DNA of 58,571 nt from Chloroflexota bacterium. GTDB taxonomy: Bacteria > Chloroflexota > UBA5177. The notes beneath the pieces are model-generated. The model was not told where the DNA came from. It did no database searches and saw only the letters and a program-made list of their open reading frames with translations. The translations under genes were made by a program, and so were the position numbers. This document shows, in pieces, positions 44,020 through 53,681 of the stretch. Location of the stretch: contig JAICWV010000004.1 of the NCBI GenBank assembly GCA_025966365.1, positions 1 through 58,571 of the forward strand. The letters run 5' to 3'. Position 1 is the first letter of the stretch. The number at the start of each line of letters is the position of its first letter.

Positions 44020-45027
44020 TCAACGGCTAACAGTGGCCTTGCAGGTGAAGGTGTTGGTGGCGCCGAACTGGTACTTATAGGGCTCGTCACCGGAGAGGAA
44101 ATCGAAGACGCCGGCCTTCTCTTCGATGGCATCCTGCATGGAGAGGGCGACGGCGGCGATGCCGGGGCTGTGGGCCGAGTGCGCCGGGTCGTAACCAGAG
44201 TTGTAGAGGAGATAGCGATCCCGATAGAGGAAGGACATCGTCGCCGCGATATCCTGGCCCTCGCGGCTGAAAACGTTGAGCCGCAGGTACCCGAGCTCCA
44301 GCATCGCTTCAGACAGCGAGCGAAAGTAGTCACGCATTGCCTGGGTCATGAATCGCTGCTTCTCGCGCGCGCTCGCTTCGTGCAGCTGGAAGAAGATGGG
44401 CAGGTCGCGGTCGAGGTCGGCCACGGTCTCAACACGCCGCCAATTCCACTCCGCGCCTTCCTGCGCACGCCGAAGCTTGCGGCGAATCTCGTGCCTCTGC
44501 TTCTTGGACAGCATCTGCAGATAGCCGTCCCAGCTGCTACACAGGAGAGCCACCGGACACACGTCGTCCTGGCCGGCTTCGAATTGCGTGCCCGAGGCAA
44601 CATCTTCGAGTGCGTCCAGGAGCGGCGAGCCGGAGGGCACGTGACGCAGCGACAGGGCGTCCCACCGCACCTCGCGCAGGGCGCCCTCCCAGAGTGACCG
44701 CAGGACTTCGCGCGCCTGTCCCTTGAGTGCCAGGCCGTCCATGTAGTCCATCACGTTCCAGTCGCCGGAAAGGGTCAGGATTCTCTTGCCGTCCTGCACC
44801 TCTATCTGCAGGGGCAGCAGCCCGGTAAGCTCGCCGTCGGCATTGCGCGACGAGACCAGGTATGCCTCGCTGGAGGCGAAGTGTTGTCGCCAGACGCGAT
44901 GCCAGATGGATGTGAGGAAGAGCCGATTGTCGTAGCTCTGAGCGAGGAGGCTGTCCCACTCGGGCGCCACCCGGTCAAATTCGGTGTCGTCTCGTACCTC
45001 GACCGGCACGTCGGTCGCGCAAGTCAT
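44020..45027 (-). CDS. FemAB/CelD-like GNAT acyltransferase
   Basis: 335 aa, soluble. Two GNAT-like lobes: N-terminal TEFDRVAPEWDSLLAQS, C-terminal SKKQRHEIRRKLRRAQEGA and YLLYNSGYDPAHSAHSPGIA, the latter typical of BioF2/CelD (Acetyltransf_6) proteins that transfer acyl groups to polysaccharide or peptidoglycan precursors. Substrate not determinable. ATG 45027 follows GGAG by 5 nt; the ATG at 45042 lacks a site. Confidence 0.83.
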   Translation of the reverse strand: MTCATDVPVEVRDDTEFDRVAPEWDSLLAQSYDNRLFLTSIWHRVWRQHFASSEAYLVSSRNADGELTGLLPLQIEVQDGKRILTLSGDWNVMDYMDGLALKGQAREVLRSLWEGALREVRWDALSLRHVPSGSPLLDALEDVASGTQFEAGQDDVCPVALLCSSWDGYLQMLSKKQRHEIRRKLRRAQEGAEWNWRRVETVADLDRDLPIFFQLHEASAREKQRFMTQAMRDYFRSLSEAMLELGYLRLNVFSREGQDIAATMSFLYRDRYLLYNSGYDPAHSAHSPGIAAVALSMQDAIEEKAGVFDFLSGDEPYKYQFGATNTFTCKATVSR

Positions 45028-45126
45028 CGCCACTCCTTTCATCCCGCTTCATCCTACCCGACGCCCGTGCATGGCATGGTCCGTGCTGCGTGGCGAGCAG
45101 ACTCGACACCGAGGAGGATGGAGCGC

Positions 45127-45396
45127 ATGATCAACCAGCGGACCGAGGGACTCACAGTGCGAACGGCGGTGGGTGGAGAGCCCGAGGCCACCTGGACCGA
45201 TGCCGGCGGCCAGCTCTGGCAAACCGACGAGATCTTGAGCCAGTGGCCGCAGGAAAGGCTCAATGCTCCGGCCGGCTGGGCTGAGGGAGCGATGGGCATG
45301 CCGGCGGTCACCAGCGAGGGCAAGACCGTCCTCACCATGCTGCCTCCCACCGGCCAGGAAATTCCCGACGTCCCGGTTGTCGAGCCGGATCGCTAG
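45127..45396 (+). CDS. Small hypothetical protein
   Basis: 89 aa, acidic, no transmembrane segment. Recognisable pieces are only the Trp-rich TWTDAGGQLWQTDEILSQWP and VTSEGKTVLTMLPPTGQEIP. No family recognised. The start is chosen as ATG 45127, 9 nt after GAGGAGG; ATG 45118 touches that site. Divergent from the acetyltransferase gene. Confidence 0.55.
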   Translation: MINQRTEGLTVRTAVGGEPEATWTDAGGQLWQTDEILSQWPQERLNAPAGWAEGAMGMPAVTSEGKTVLTMLPPTGQEIPDVPVVEPDR

Positions 45397-45439
45397 GCTT
45401 CTCGTTTCAACATGGTCACAGGACTATGATGGGTTGACG

Positions 45440-45742
45440 ATGACCGCTAACTTCTGGGTGCTGATCGCTGCCTTTTTCGTCATCAAGCTGGCGCTGTTTG
45501 GCCCGCTGCTGTACTTTGTGTTTCGCGATGAGATCGAGACATATCTCAGGAACAGGAAAACGAAGTCCTCGGTGCCGCGGTGCGTGTACTGCCAGTCGGT
45601 CTGGACAACGGCGGTGGGCGAGGGTGAGCCGCGCTGGGACGGCGAGGAGTTGGTGATGACCACAACCTACGAGTGCCAGCACTGTCACCTGCCGTTCTGG
45701 CATGTCGAGCGCGTGCCGATGGTGACGCCGTCGAAGCGCTAG
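45440..45742 (+). CDS. Membrane protein with a zinc-ribbon-like tail
   Basis: 100 aa. A transmembrane helix (FWVLIAAFFVIKLALFGPLLYF) is followed by a charged linker and a CVYC ... CQHC pair (residues about 50-84), which would form a zinc ribbon on the cytoplasmic side. No known family. Start ATG 45440 has only a weak upstream site (GGGTTGACG). Seven nucleotides separate it from the next small gene. Confidence 0.65.
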   Translation: MTANFWVLIAAFFVIKLALFGPLLYFVFRDEIETYLRNRKTKSSVPRCVYCQSVWTTAVGEGEPRWDGEELVMTTTYECQHCHLPFWHVERVPMVTPSKR

Positions 45743-45749
45743 TCTGCTG

Positions 45750-45914
45750 ATGGACGACGAGCAGCGCTCCAACCGTGAGAAAAAAGTAGAGGGACGTGCC
45801 AGGCGGCACCGGTACAAGCAGGGGACGCGCGCGTATCTGCACGCCATGACCAATAGCGTGGCGCGCCGTCTCGACAGGGCCCGCGCTAAAGCCGACGATA
45901 CCGAGAAAAAGTAG
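45750..45914 (+). CDS. Very small basic protein
   Basis: 54 aa (MDDEQRSNREKKVEG ... ADDTEKK), strongly basic and predicted helical, with no hydrophobic segment. It might bind nucleic acid, but no motif supports that. It ends 94 nt before uvrA and may be read with the membrane zinc-ribbon gene. Confidence 0.5.
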   Translation: MDDEQRSNREKKVEGRARRHRYKQGTRAYLHAMTNSVARRLDRARAKADDTEKK

Positions 45915-45933
45915 CACAAACGTCCTCAAATTC

Positions 45934-45942
45934 TGATACAAT
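45934..45942 (+). promoter_or_regulatory. Extended -10 promoter of uvrA
   Basis: TGATACAAT has the extended -10 form (TG-n-TACAAT) and lies 61 nt before the first candidate start. No -35 and no LexA-box-like dyad is evident near it, so SOS control is not supported by this stretch. Confidence 0.45.
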
Positions 45943-46008
45943 TGGACTTGTCCGTCCTCCCCATCTCCCGGGCATAGCCTGCATTTCTTCCGGGGAGACG
46001 CCTTGCCT

Positions 46009-48903
46009 ATGACACGCGAAACAATTCACATTCAGGGTGCCCGCGAGCACAACCTGAAGAACGTTGATCTGGTGATTCCGCGGAATCAACTGGTCGTGTT
46101 CTCCGGGATCTCGGGATCTGGTAAGTCCAGCCTGGCGTTCGACACCATCTTCGCCGAGGGACAGCGGCGCTACGTCGAGTCGCTTTCCGCCTATGCCCGG
46201 CAGTTCCTGGGCCAGATGGACAAGCCCGATGTCGATTACATCGACGGGCTATCGCCCGCCATCAGTATCGACCAGAAAAGCGCCAGCCATAACCCACGAT
46301 CGACGGTTGGCACCGTCACTGAAATCTACGATTACCTGCGCCTGCTCTATGCGCGCGCCGGGCATCCTCACTGCCCGAAGTGTGGCCGCGAAATCGCGCG
46401 GCAGACCGTGGAGCAGATCGTGGACGAAGTCCTATTCATGCCGCCTGGAACGCGGGTCGTGATCATGGGACCGGTGGTACGCGGCCGCAAAGGGGAATAT
46501 CGTCACATCTTCGAGGACGCCCGCCGCGCTGGATATGTGCGAGTCCGTGTGGACGGGGAGATCCGCGACCTCTCCGAGGACATCACTCTGGACAAATACA
46601 AGCAGCACTCGATCGAGATTGTGGTTGACCGTATGGTCATTCCCGGTGCTGATGCCGATCCGGCGGCCTTGCACAGCGACCGGTCGCGCATGGCGGATTC
46701 GATCGAGAACGCGCTCAAGTTGGGTGAGGGAATGGTCATGGTGCAGGAGATGGGTGGTGAGGAGCGGCTGTTCTCCGAGCACTTTGCCTGTGTCCATTGC
46801 GGCGTCTCCCTGCCCGAGATAGAGCCACGAACGTTTTCCTTCAACAGCCCGCACGGCGCCTGCCCGGTCTGCACCGGGCTCGGAACCCGCATGGAACTGG
46901 ACCCTGATCTGGTCATCCCCAACAAGCACCTCAGCCTGGCGGAGGGGGCGGTTCAGCCGTGGGCACGGGCCGGCACCTCCAGCCCCTATTACATGTCCCT
47001 GCTGGAGGGCGTCGCCTCGCACTACGGGTTCGATGTCAGGACGCCGGTCGAGCAGCTTTCTCCCGAGCACGTGCACGCCATCCTTCACGGCAGCGGCGGC
47101 GACACCGTCACGGTGAAGCGCGGGCGTCACACCATGCACATTCACTTCGAGGGGGTTCTCCCCAACCTGGCGCGGCGGCACCGGGAGACGGAGAGCGACT
47201 TCATGCGCAACGAGATCGAGCAGTACATGACCTCGGTCCCCTGTCCGACCTGTCATGGGGCTCGCTTGAAGCCGGAGAGCCTGGCGGTGACGGTGGGTGG
47301 ACGTTCGATCGTAGCGGTCACGTCCATGTCGATTCGCAAGGCGGCGCGCTACTTCGCGGCCATCGTCGGTGACGCATCCCTGGAGGAGGGAGAAGTTGAT
47401 CTCTCGGAGCGGGAGCGGATCATCGGCCGGCAGATCATCAAAGAAATTCGGGCCCGGCTGCAGTTTCTGCTGGACGTCGGACTGGACTACCTCACGCTGG
47501 ATCGAACCGCGGCCACCCTGGCCGGCGGCGAAGCCCAGCGGATCCGGCTGGCCACGCAAATTGGGTCTGGCCTGATGGGCGTGCTCTATATCCTGGACGA
47601 GCCGAGCATCGGCTTGCACCAGCGCGACAACGCCCGGCTCATTCAGACCCTGCTCCATCTCCGCGATATCGGCAACACCCTGATCGTGGTCGAGCATGAC
47701 GAGGACACCATCCGGGCCTCCGATTATGTGGTGGATATCGGTCCGGGAGCGGGAGAGCACGGCGGCCACGTGGTGGCCGAGGGGACGCTGGAGCAGATTC
47801 TGCGCTCGCCGGACTCGGTGACGGGACAGTTTCTGAGCGGCAAGCGCCAGATCCGCGTCCCACCGCGGCGCCGGACCGGAAACGGCCAGGAGGTCGTGGT
47901 CCGTGGCGCGCGCGAGAACAATCTCAAGGATATTGACGTATCCTTCCCGCTGGGGAAATTCGTGGCGGTGACCGGCGTGTCCGGCTCCGGCAAGAGCACC
48001 CTGGTCAACGAGATCCTGCACAAGAGCGTGGCGCAGCGGCTGCACCGCACCCGCGAGCGTGCCGGGCTGCACAGCGATGTCGAAGGACTGGATCATCTGG
48101 ATAAAGTCATCAACATTGATCAGTCGCCCATCGGACGTACGCCGCGCTCGAACCCAGCGACCTATACAGGCGCCTTTACCCCCATCCGGGAGATGTTCGC
48201 GTTGGTGCCGGAAGCCAAGATCCGTGGGTACAAGGCGGGAAGATTCTCGTTCAACGTCAAGGGCGGCCGCTGTGAGGCCTGCAAGGGAGAGGGCATCATT
48301 CAGATCGAGATGCACTTTCTCCCCGACGTCTACGTCCCATGCGAGATCTGCAAGGGCAAGCGGTACAACCGCGAAGCGCTGGAGATCAAGTTCAAGGGCA
48401 AGACTATCAGCGACGTGCTGGACATGACGGTGGATGAGGCGGTCGAGACATTCGAGAACATGCCGTCCATCGCCAACAAGCTTCGCACCCTTCGCGATGT
48501 CGGCCTGGGGTACATCAAGCTGGGCCAGCCGGCCACGACCCTCTCGGGTGGAGAGGCGCAGCGGATCAAGCTGGCGACCGAGCTGAGCAAGCGGGCCACG
48601 GGCAAGACGCTCTACATCCTGGACGAGCCGACCACCGGCCTCCATTTCGCCGACGTGGAAAAGCTTCTCCTGGTTCTCAACCGCCTGGTGGATGCCGGGA
48701 ACACGGTGGTCGTGATCGAGCACAACCTGGACGTGATCAAGACCGCCGACTGGCTGATCGACCTGGGCCCGGAGGGAGGCGACGCTGGAGGCATGCTGGT
48801 CGCGGAGGGAACGCCCGAGGAGATCGCAGCCCGGCCGTCCTCGTATACCGGGGAGTTCCTGCGACCGATTCTCGGGCTCGATCGCCGCGCCCTGGCGGGC
48901 TAA
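46009..48903 (+). CDS. uvrA: Excinuclease ABC subunit A
   Basis: 964 aa, full length. N-terminal Walker [17 protein letters not shown]; zinc module CPKCGREI and [19 protein letters not shown]; signature [19 protein letters not shown] with [14 protein letters not shown]. The second ATPase has [12 protein letters not shown], a second zinc site ([18 protein letters not shown]), and [15 protein letters not shown]. UvrA finds bulky DNA lesions and loads UvrB. ATG 46009 is 11 nt after GGGGAG; a TTG at 46003 is 5 nt from it and may be the real start. It overlaps the convergent ybbR gene by 4 nt. Confidence 0.97.
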   Translation: MTRETIHIQGAREHNLKNVDLVIPRNQLVVFSGISGSGKSSLAFDTIFAEGQRRYVESLSAYARQFLGQMDKPDVDYIDGLSPAISIDQKSASHNPRSTVGTVTEIYDYLRLLYARAGHPHCPKCGREIARQTVEQIVDEVLFMPPGTRVVIMGPVVRGRKGEYRHIFEDARRAGYVRVRVDGEIRDLSEDITLDKYKQHSIEIVVDRMVIPGADADPAALHSDRSRMADSIENALKLGEGMVMVQEMGGEERLFSEHFACVHCGVSLPEIEPRTFSFNSPHGACPVCTGLGTRMELDPDLVIPNKHLSLAEGAVQPWARAGTSSPYYMSLLEGVASHYGFDVRTPVEQLSPEHVHAILHGSGGDTVTVKRGRHTMHIHFEGVLPNLARRHRETESDFMRNEIEQYMTSVPCPTCHGARLKPESLAVTVGGRSIVAVTSMSIRKAARYFAAIVGDASLEEGEVDLSERERIIGRQIIKEIRARLQFLLDVGLDYLTLDRTAATLAGGEAQRIRLATQIGSGLMGVLYILDEPSIGLHQRDNARLIQTLLHLRDIGNTLIVVEHDEDTIRASDYVVDIGPGAGEHGGHVVAEGTLEQILRSPDSVTGQFLSGKRQIRVPPRRRTGNGQEVVVRGARENNLKDIDVSFPLGKFVAVTGVSGSGKSTLVNEILHKSVAQRLHRTRERAGLHSDVEGLDHLDKVINIDQSPIGRTPRSNPATYTGAFTPIREMFALVPEAKIRGYKAGRFSFNVKGGRCEACKGEGIIQIEMHFLPDVYVPCEICKGKRYNREALEIKFKGKTISDVLDMTVDEAVETFENMPSIANKLRTLRDVGLGYIKLGQPATTLSGGEAQRIKLATELSKRATGKTLYILDEPTTGLHFADVEKLLLVLNRLVDAGNTVVVIEHNLDVIKTADWLIDLGPEGGDAGGMLVAEGTPEEIAARPSSYTGEFLRPILGLDRRALAG

Positions 48904-50192
48904 CTGGTCGAGCGGAGCTGCACCGTCACCGTCCGCGGATAGGCTGCCTCGACCTGGAGCCCCTTCCGCGTGGATTTCACGATGGGGTGAAGCTGATAGA
49001 CGCCCGGTCCGTAACCGCTTAGATCCACGGTCGCGACCGTGGAGCGGGCTACGTTGTGCAGGGTGTTGGCCGGACCGGAGACGGTTACCAGGACCCGCGC
49101 TGGAATGGTGTGCATGACGAGTCCGGGGGTAACGTTCCTCGGCTGGATTCCGATTTCAACCGACGTGCTGGACTGGATCGGCGCGATGCGCACCTTGACG
49201 GTGACCGAACCTGTCCGGGATGTGACGCCGTGAGGCAGGTTGATCTTGACCGTCTTCTTGAAGCTGCCGCCGCCACGGTGGTTGACGGAGATGGCGCTGG
49301 TTCGCACTGACGAGATCTTTCGCAAGGCCGCAGGCGAGCCACTGGCAGCTATCTCCGCCGGATTGACCTGGACCCCAGCGACGCCGAACCCCTGCTTGGG
49401 AAGTCCACTGAAGTTGACCAGGACAGGGAGCGTCCGGTAGCTGGAGAACGGCTGGACCGAGGCGGTCACATGGGCCTCGCTGGGCTGCAGCGTCAGTTGT
49501 CCCGTGACCTCGCTGCCCGTGCTATTGACCGGATTCAGCCTGTATACCCCGGAAACCGTGGACTTGAGCCCGGCCAGGTAGATATATGCCGCCACCTGTG
49601 TAACCTGTGCCACCAGGTTGGAGGGGCCGGAGACCGTGACGCTTTTCGGCCTGAAAGAGATGCTGGACCCGTATCCGGAGGGCGGGTGCGTCATGACTTC
49701 GACCTTGATGGGCACGCGCCGTGTCTCCTTCCGCACCAGCGTGACCGGAATGGTCGACGGGTGCTTGCTCACCACGTCTATTCCGGGATCCGCCACGACC
49801 TGCACCGGCACTTGATGCGAGCCTGGCTTCAGCCCCGTAAGATCCACGAAGGCATGGAAGCTGGCCGGGACGACGGGCGTATTTGGATCTGTCCGCCGGA
49901 TGCGCAGATAGACGACTCCCAGGCTGTCGTTGGTAATGGCCAGGCCCTGTGGCAGCGTGGACAGGTTGATGGGCAACGGTTGGGGGTAGTCCTGGACCAG
50001 GCGAGGGTTCTCGCGGTTACTGATGTAGAGCCAGAGGGCCATGGCGAGAACCAGCGATAGCAGCAGACGAAGCAGTGACTCTCGAGACCAGATCCAGCGG
50101 AACTGCTGACCCGCGCTGACGGCGGTGGTGCCGAAGGTTCTGGCCCGGGGAAAGATGCTGCGCCCGTTGCCGTTTCGGGCTCGTTCTGCCAC
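48900..50192 (-). CDS. YbbR-domain protein (CdaR-like), membrane anchored
   Basis: 430 aa. One N-terminal transmembrane helix ([17 protein letters not shown], about 42-58) then four YbbR-like beta modules; each begins with patterns such as [17 protein letters not shown] or [13 protein letters not shown]. YbbR proteins bind CdaA and modulate c-di-AMP production. Start GTG 50192 touches the cdaA stop codon, so translation is coupled. A regulator of CdaA is the likely role. Confidence 0.9.
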   Translation of the reverse strand: MAERARNGNGRSIFPRARTFGTTAVSAGQQFRWIWSRESLLRLLLSLVLAMALWLYISNRENPRLVQDYPQPLPINLSTLPQGLAITNDSLGVVYLRIRRTDPNTPVVPASFHAFVDLTGLKPGSHQVPVQVVADPGIDVVSKHPSTIPVTLVRKETRRVPIKVEVMTHPPSGYGSSISFRPKSVTVSGPSNLVAQVTQVAAYIYLAGLKSTVSGVYRLNPVNSTGSEVTGQLTLQPSEAHVTASVQPFSSYRTLPVLVNFSGLPKQGFGVAGVQVNPAEIAASGSPAALRKISSVRTSAISVNHRGGGSFKKTVKINLPHGVTSRTGSVTVKVRIAPIQSSTSVEIGIQPRNVTPGLVMHTIPARVLVTVSGPANTLHNVARSTVATVDLSGYGPGVYQLHPIVKSTRKGLQVEAAYPRTVTVQLRSTS

Positions 50193-51029
50193 CTAGGCGC
50201 TCGCTTCCCACGGGCGCGGCTGCCCGGTGGAGGTCTGTAGATGGGTGTGGTAAAACGCATCCAGGAATCGCGCCAGCCGCTCCATGGGAATCCTCTCCGT
50301 CAGGTGGCCGGCGCGTGCCAGGGAAATGATGCCGGTCTCCTCGGACACCACAACACAGGCCGCGTCGGTCTGCTCCGTGATGCCGATGGCCGCCTGGTGA
50401 CGTGTTCCATGACCGAGCGCGGCGGGGTTGTCGGAGAGAGGCAGCACGCAGCCCGCCGCCACTAGCCGATCTCCCCGCACGATGACGGCACCGTCGTGGA
50501 GTGGAGAGTGAGGGAAGAAGATGGAGACCAGGAGGTCGCTGGTGACTTCGCCGTCGACGCGTGTCCCGCTGCGGACAAAATCTTCCAGGCCGGTGTTGCC
50601 CTCCAGCACGATGAGCGCTCCGTACTGGCGCTCCGCCAGGCGGACGACGGCGTCGATCAATTCATCGGCGCTGGACGGCTGCAGCGGCGTGGATAGGGTG
50701 GCCAGCGGCCGGTTGATCAGCGCGCTGGTACGGCCCACCTGCTCCAGGGCCCGCCGCAATTCCGGTTGAAAGATGATGGGGAGCGCGACCAGAAGGACCA
50801 GCGGCGAGTTGCTGAGGAGCCAGTCCACCATGGTGAGGTGAAAGGTGGCGGCGGCCAGGGAGAAAAAGATGAACAGCAGGATGATGCCCCGGAGCACCTG
50901 ATCCGCGCGTGTCCCGCGCACCAGCATGAGGATTCCGTAAAACAGCAGGGTAACGATGCCGATGTCGAGGGCGCTGGACGGCGTGAAGCGTGAAAACGCA
51001 GAGACGATTTGCGAGATAAGATCTGCCAC
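50193..51029 (-). CDS. cdaA: Diadenylate cyclase CdaA
   Basis: 278 aa. Three N-terminal transmembrane helices (LDIGIVTLLFYGILMLV, IILLFIFFSLAAATF, SPLVLLVALPIIF) and a C-terminal DAC domain with FFPHSPLHDGAVIVRGDRL (DGA motif) and LGHGTRHQAAIGITEQTDA (RHxAA motif). It joins two ATP to c-di-AMP. GTG 51029 is chosen since GGGAG lies 6 nt upstream; ATG 51056 adds nine residues. Operon: cdaA-ybbR; glmM is not adjacent here. Confidence 0.94.
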   Translation of the reverse strand: MADLISQIVSAFSRFTPSSALDIGIVTLLFYGILMLVRGTRADQVLRGIILLFIFFSLAAATFHLTMVDWLLSNSPLVLLVALPIIFQPELRRALEQVGRTSALINRPLATLSTPLQPSSADELIDAVVRLAERQYGALIVLEGNTGLEDFVRSGTRVDGEVTSDLLVSIFFPHSPLHDGAVIVRGDRLVAAGCVLPLSDNPAALGHGTRHQAAIGITEQTDAACVVVSEETGIISLARAGHLTERIPMERLARFLDAFYHTHLQTSTGQPRPWEASA

Positions 51030-51091
51030 CGGAGGCTCCCTGAGAATAGCGGCCATCCCGGTCGCTGCACGCCGAAGTATACCAGTGTCAA

Positions 51092-51772
51092 ATGGCAGAA
51101 TATGGCGTCGTGAAAACAATTACGGCGATCGAAACGCAGCGCCGCGACCCCGAGCGCGTGAACGTGTACCTCGACGGGGAGTTTGCTTTCGGATTCAGCG
51201 CGCTGGTCGCAGCCGGCCGCGGACTGGTCGAAGGACGGACCCTCACTCCAGAGGAGATCGAGTCGCTCCGCTCCGAGGACGATGTGGAGAAAGCATTCAA
51301 TGCCGCGCTGAACTTTCTCTCGTTTCGGCCCCGGAGCCGGCGCGAAATTGAGAATTACTTTCGGCGCCGCAAGCTGGAGCCGGACGTCGGGGCTGCCGTG
51401 GTTGAGCGGCTGGAGCGCATCGGTGTGCTTGACGATCGCGAGTTCGCGCGCTACTGGGTGGAGAACCGACAGACCTTCCGCCCCCGCGGAACGCGGGCGC
51501 TGAAGGCAGAGCTTCGGCAGAAGGGCATCGAGTCGGAGATCATCGACGACACCCTGGCGGATCTGGGCGACGAGGAGGAGACGGCCTACCGGGCCGGCAT
51601 GAAGAAGGCGCGGTCGTACAGCACCGCGGACGAGCGCGAGTTCTTCCGCAAGATGCTGGGATTCCTGCAACGCCGCGGCTTCCCGTTCGGACCGGCGGCG
51701 TCCGCATCGCGGCGCATCTTCCAGGAGCTCACGTCGACCGAGCCGGAGACGGACCTCCCTGCGAGCGACTAG
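51092..51772 (+). CDS. recX: Regulatory protein RecX
   Basis: 226 aa, RecX size range. It has tandem three-helix repeats (LNFLSFRPRSRREIENYFRR, RLERIGVLDDREFARYWVEN, AELRQKGIESEIIDDTLADL). RecX inhibits RecA filaments. recA is not in the window. Start ATG 51092; TTG/GTG codons nearby are less fitting. Its TAG lies inside the palindrome CTAG that also ends the ABC ATPase gene (4-nt overlap). Confidence 0.92.
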   Translation: MAEYGVVKTITAIETQRRDPERVNVYLDGEFAFGFSALVAAGRGLVEGRTLTPEEIESLRSEDDVEKAFNAALNFLSFRPRSRREIENYFRRRKLEPDVGAAVVERLERIGVLDDREFARYWVENRQTFRPRGTRALKAELRQKGIESEIIDDTLADLGDEEETAYRAGMKKARSYSTADEREFFRKMLGFLQRRGFPFGPAASASRRIFQELTSTEPETDLPASD

Positions 51773-52857
51773 CCGGCCGGCGCCACGCGCTCGCCGGCTG
51801 CGTCGAACCAGCGCAGCTTGTCTTGCTGCGGCCGGATTGAGATCGGCATATTGGGGCGGGCGGGAAAATCGTTGCGTGTGAGCAGCTTGAGCTGCTGGCG
51901 TCCCACGCTGACGGTGAGAAGCAGGTCGGCGCCAAGCGGCTCGACAACCTCTATGCGGGCAGGCATGGTGCTGGGCTCCTGCTGGTCCCAGACGTCGATA
52001 CTCTCGGCCCGGATCCCCACCGTCACGTCACCCCCTGCCAGATCGCGCACCGCGTCCGGCGCGTCGAGTGGCTGACCGCCGAGATCGACAGTGGTGTGGC
52101 CGTTGGCGCTGACGACGGTCGCATCGAGGAAGTTCATGGGAGGCATCCCGATAAAGCCGCCGACAAAGGTCGTCGCGGGCATGTCGTAGACGTCCATGGG
52201 TGCTCCGACCTGAATGATGCTCCCGCTCCGCATGACCGCGATGCGATCTCCCAGACTCAACGCTTCGACCTGATCGTGGGTGACATAGATGGTCGTGGTA
52301 TTGAGCTCCGCGACCAGCTTCTTCAGCTCGGCCCGGAACTGGAGCCGCAACAGTGCATCGAGATTGGAGAGCGGCTCGTCCATGAGCAGCACGGCGGGCT
52401 GCATGACGATGGCACGAGCCACGGCGACGCGCTGCCGCTGGCCGCCGGAAAGCTGGGAGGGGTAGCGCTGGAGGAAGTCACCCAGCTGGACCAACTCGGC
52501 GGCATGGTGGACCCGTTGCTGGATCTCCGACCTGGACACGTGCTGCATGCGGAGACCAAAGCCGATGTTCTGGAACACGCTCATGTGCGGGAAGATAGCG
52601 TAGCTCTGGAAGACCATGGCGATCTGGCGCTTGCGCGGCGGCAGGTCGGTGACGTCAGTGCCGCCGATCGCGATGCGGCCGGAGTCGGGGCGCTCCAGTC
52701 CTGCCAGCAGGCGCAGCAGCGTGGTCTTCCCGCATCCGCTCGGTCCCAGCAGCACCATGAACTCACCGTCTCGCACCGTCAGATCCACGTCACGAACGGC
52801 AGGCTCCTGGCCCCGCGCGTAGGTCTTGCGAATCTGTTGAATCTGAATGTCTGCCAC
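51769..52857 (-). CDS. Sugar ABC transporter ATP-binding protein (UgpC/MsmK-like)
   Basis: 362 aa. Walker A LLGPSGCGKTTLLRLLAG, signature LSGGQRQRVAVARA, Walker B VLLMDEPLSNLD, then the C-terminal regulatory OB domain (TVGIRAESIDVW) that marks MalK/UgpC-type subunits. It powers the importer encoded upstream. GTG 52857 is preferred, with GAGG 5 nt before it; a longer reading (to 53718) would run antiparallel to nothing but through the permease gene in another frame. It is the last gene of a four-gene operon. Confidence 0.94.
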   Translation of the reverse strand: MADIQIQQIRKTYARGQEPAVRDVDLTVRDGEFMVLLGPSGCGKTTLLRLLAGLERPDSGRIAIGGTDVTDLPPRKRQIAMVFQSYAIFPHMSVFQNIGFGLRMQHVSRSEIQQRVHHAAELVQLGDFLQRYPSQLSGGQRQRVAVARAIVMQPAVLLMDEPLSNLDALLRLQFRAELKKLVAELNTTTIYVTHDQVEALSLGDRIAVMRSGSIIQVGAPMDVYDMPATTFVGGFIGMPPMNFLDATVVSANGHTTVDLGGQPLDAPDAVRDLAGGDVTVGIRAESIDVWDQQEPSTMPARIEVVEPLGADLLLTVSVGRQQLKLLTRNDFPARPNMPISIRPQQDKLRWFDAAGERVAPAG

Positions 52858-52868
52858 GGCGACCTCGA

Positions 52869-53681
52869 TTATTTGGTGACCTGTCCCCAACCGGCGACAA
52901 GGTAGCGGCGAATGAAGAAGATAAAGACCATGGACGGCACGATCAGTATGACGGCCGCGGCAAAGCTGAACTGGAGCGGCGCGATATTCAGGCTGGTCAG
53001 CACCAGCGCCGGAAGGGTGTGATTCTGCAGGGTGAGGATCGAGGCGGCAAAGACTTCGTTCCAGGACCCGACAAAGGTGAAGAGCGCCGCTGCCGCCAGG
53101 CCCGGGAGCGCCATGGGGAGGGAGATGCGGAAGAAGGCGCCGATGCGGGTGCATCCGAGTGTGGTGGCCGCCTCCTCGAGGTCGACGGGAACCCCGTAGA
53201 AGACGGCGGCAGTGATCAGGATAGTCACGGGAAGGCCCATGGCGGTGTGCACCAGTCCGACACCGGGGGCCGTGTCGTACAGGTTCCACGAGAGGAAGGT
53301 CACGGCCAGAGGAATGGAGAGGATGATGACCGGGAAGGACCGGGTGGCCAGCACGATGAGTTGAAGCACGTTCTTGCCGGGAAACGTGTAGCGGGCGATG
53401 GCATACCCCGCGGGTGCTCCCAGGATCAGCGAGACGGCGACAGCGATAATCCCGACCTCGACGCTCATCTTGAAGGCCTCCGGGACGCCCTGATAGTGAA
53501 GGAAGAAGGAGAGCGTGTCGAAGGATAGGTTCTGGGGAACCAGCGGCTTGGGGAAATCGTAGACGGAGTTCTGCGGGCCGATGGACGCCGCGAAGATGAA
53601 GTAGACCGGAATGAGAAGGAAGAGCGTGATCAGGAGGGCTGCGGCGTAGAGGAGTGCCAGGCGAAGGCCGTGCCGGCTCAT
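52869..53681 (-). CDS. Sugar ABC transporter permease (MalG-like)
   Basis: 270 aa, six transmembrane helices. The EAA loop reads VDLEEAATTLGCTRIGAFFR, typical of carbohydrate transporters (CUT1 second permease). It forms the membrane channel with the other permease. ATG 53681 overlaps the first permease gene by 4 nt (ATGA); the ATPase gene follows 11 nt after its stop. Confidence 0.94.
   Translation of the reverse strand: MSRHGLRLALLYAAALLITLFLLIPVYFIFAASIGPQNSVYDFPKPLVPQNLSFDTLSFFLHYQGVPEAFKMSVEVGIIAVAVSLILGAPAGYAIARYTFPGKNVLQLIVLATRSFPVIILSIPLAVTFLSWNLYDTAPGVGLVHTAMGLPVTILITAAVFYGVPVDLEEAATTLGCTRIGAFFRISLPMALPGLAAAALFTFVGSWNEVFAASILTLQNHTLPALVLTSLNIAPLQFSFAAAVILIVPSMVFIFFIRRYLVAGWGQVTK

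Noticed and set aside
45915-46008. LexA (SOS) box before uvrA
   Set aside because: No GAAC-N-GTTC or CGAAC-type dyad found near the extended -10.
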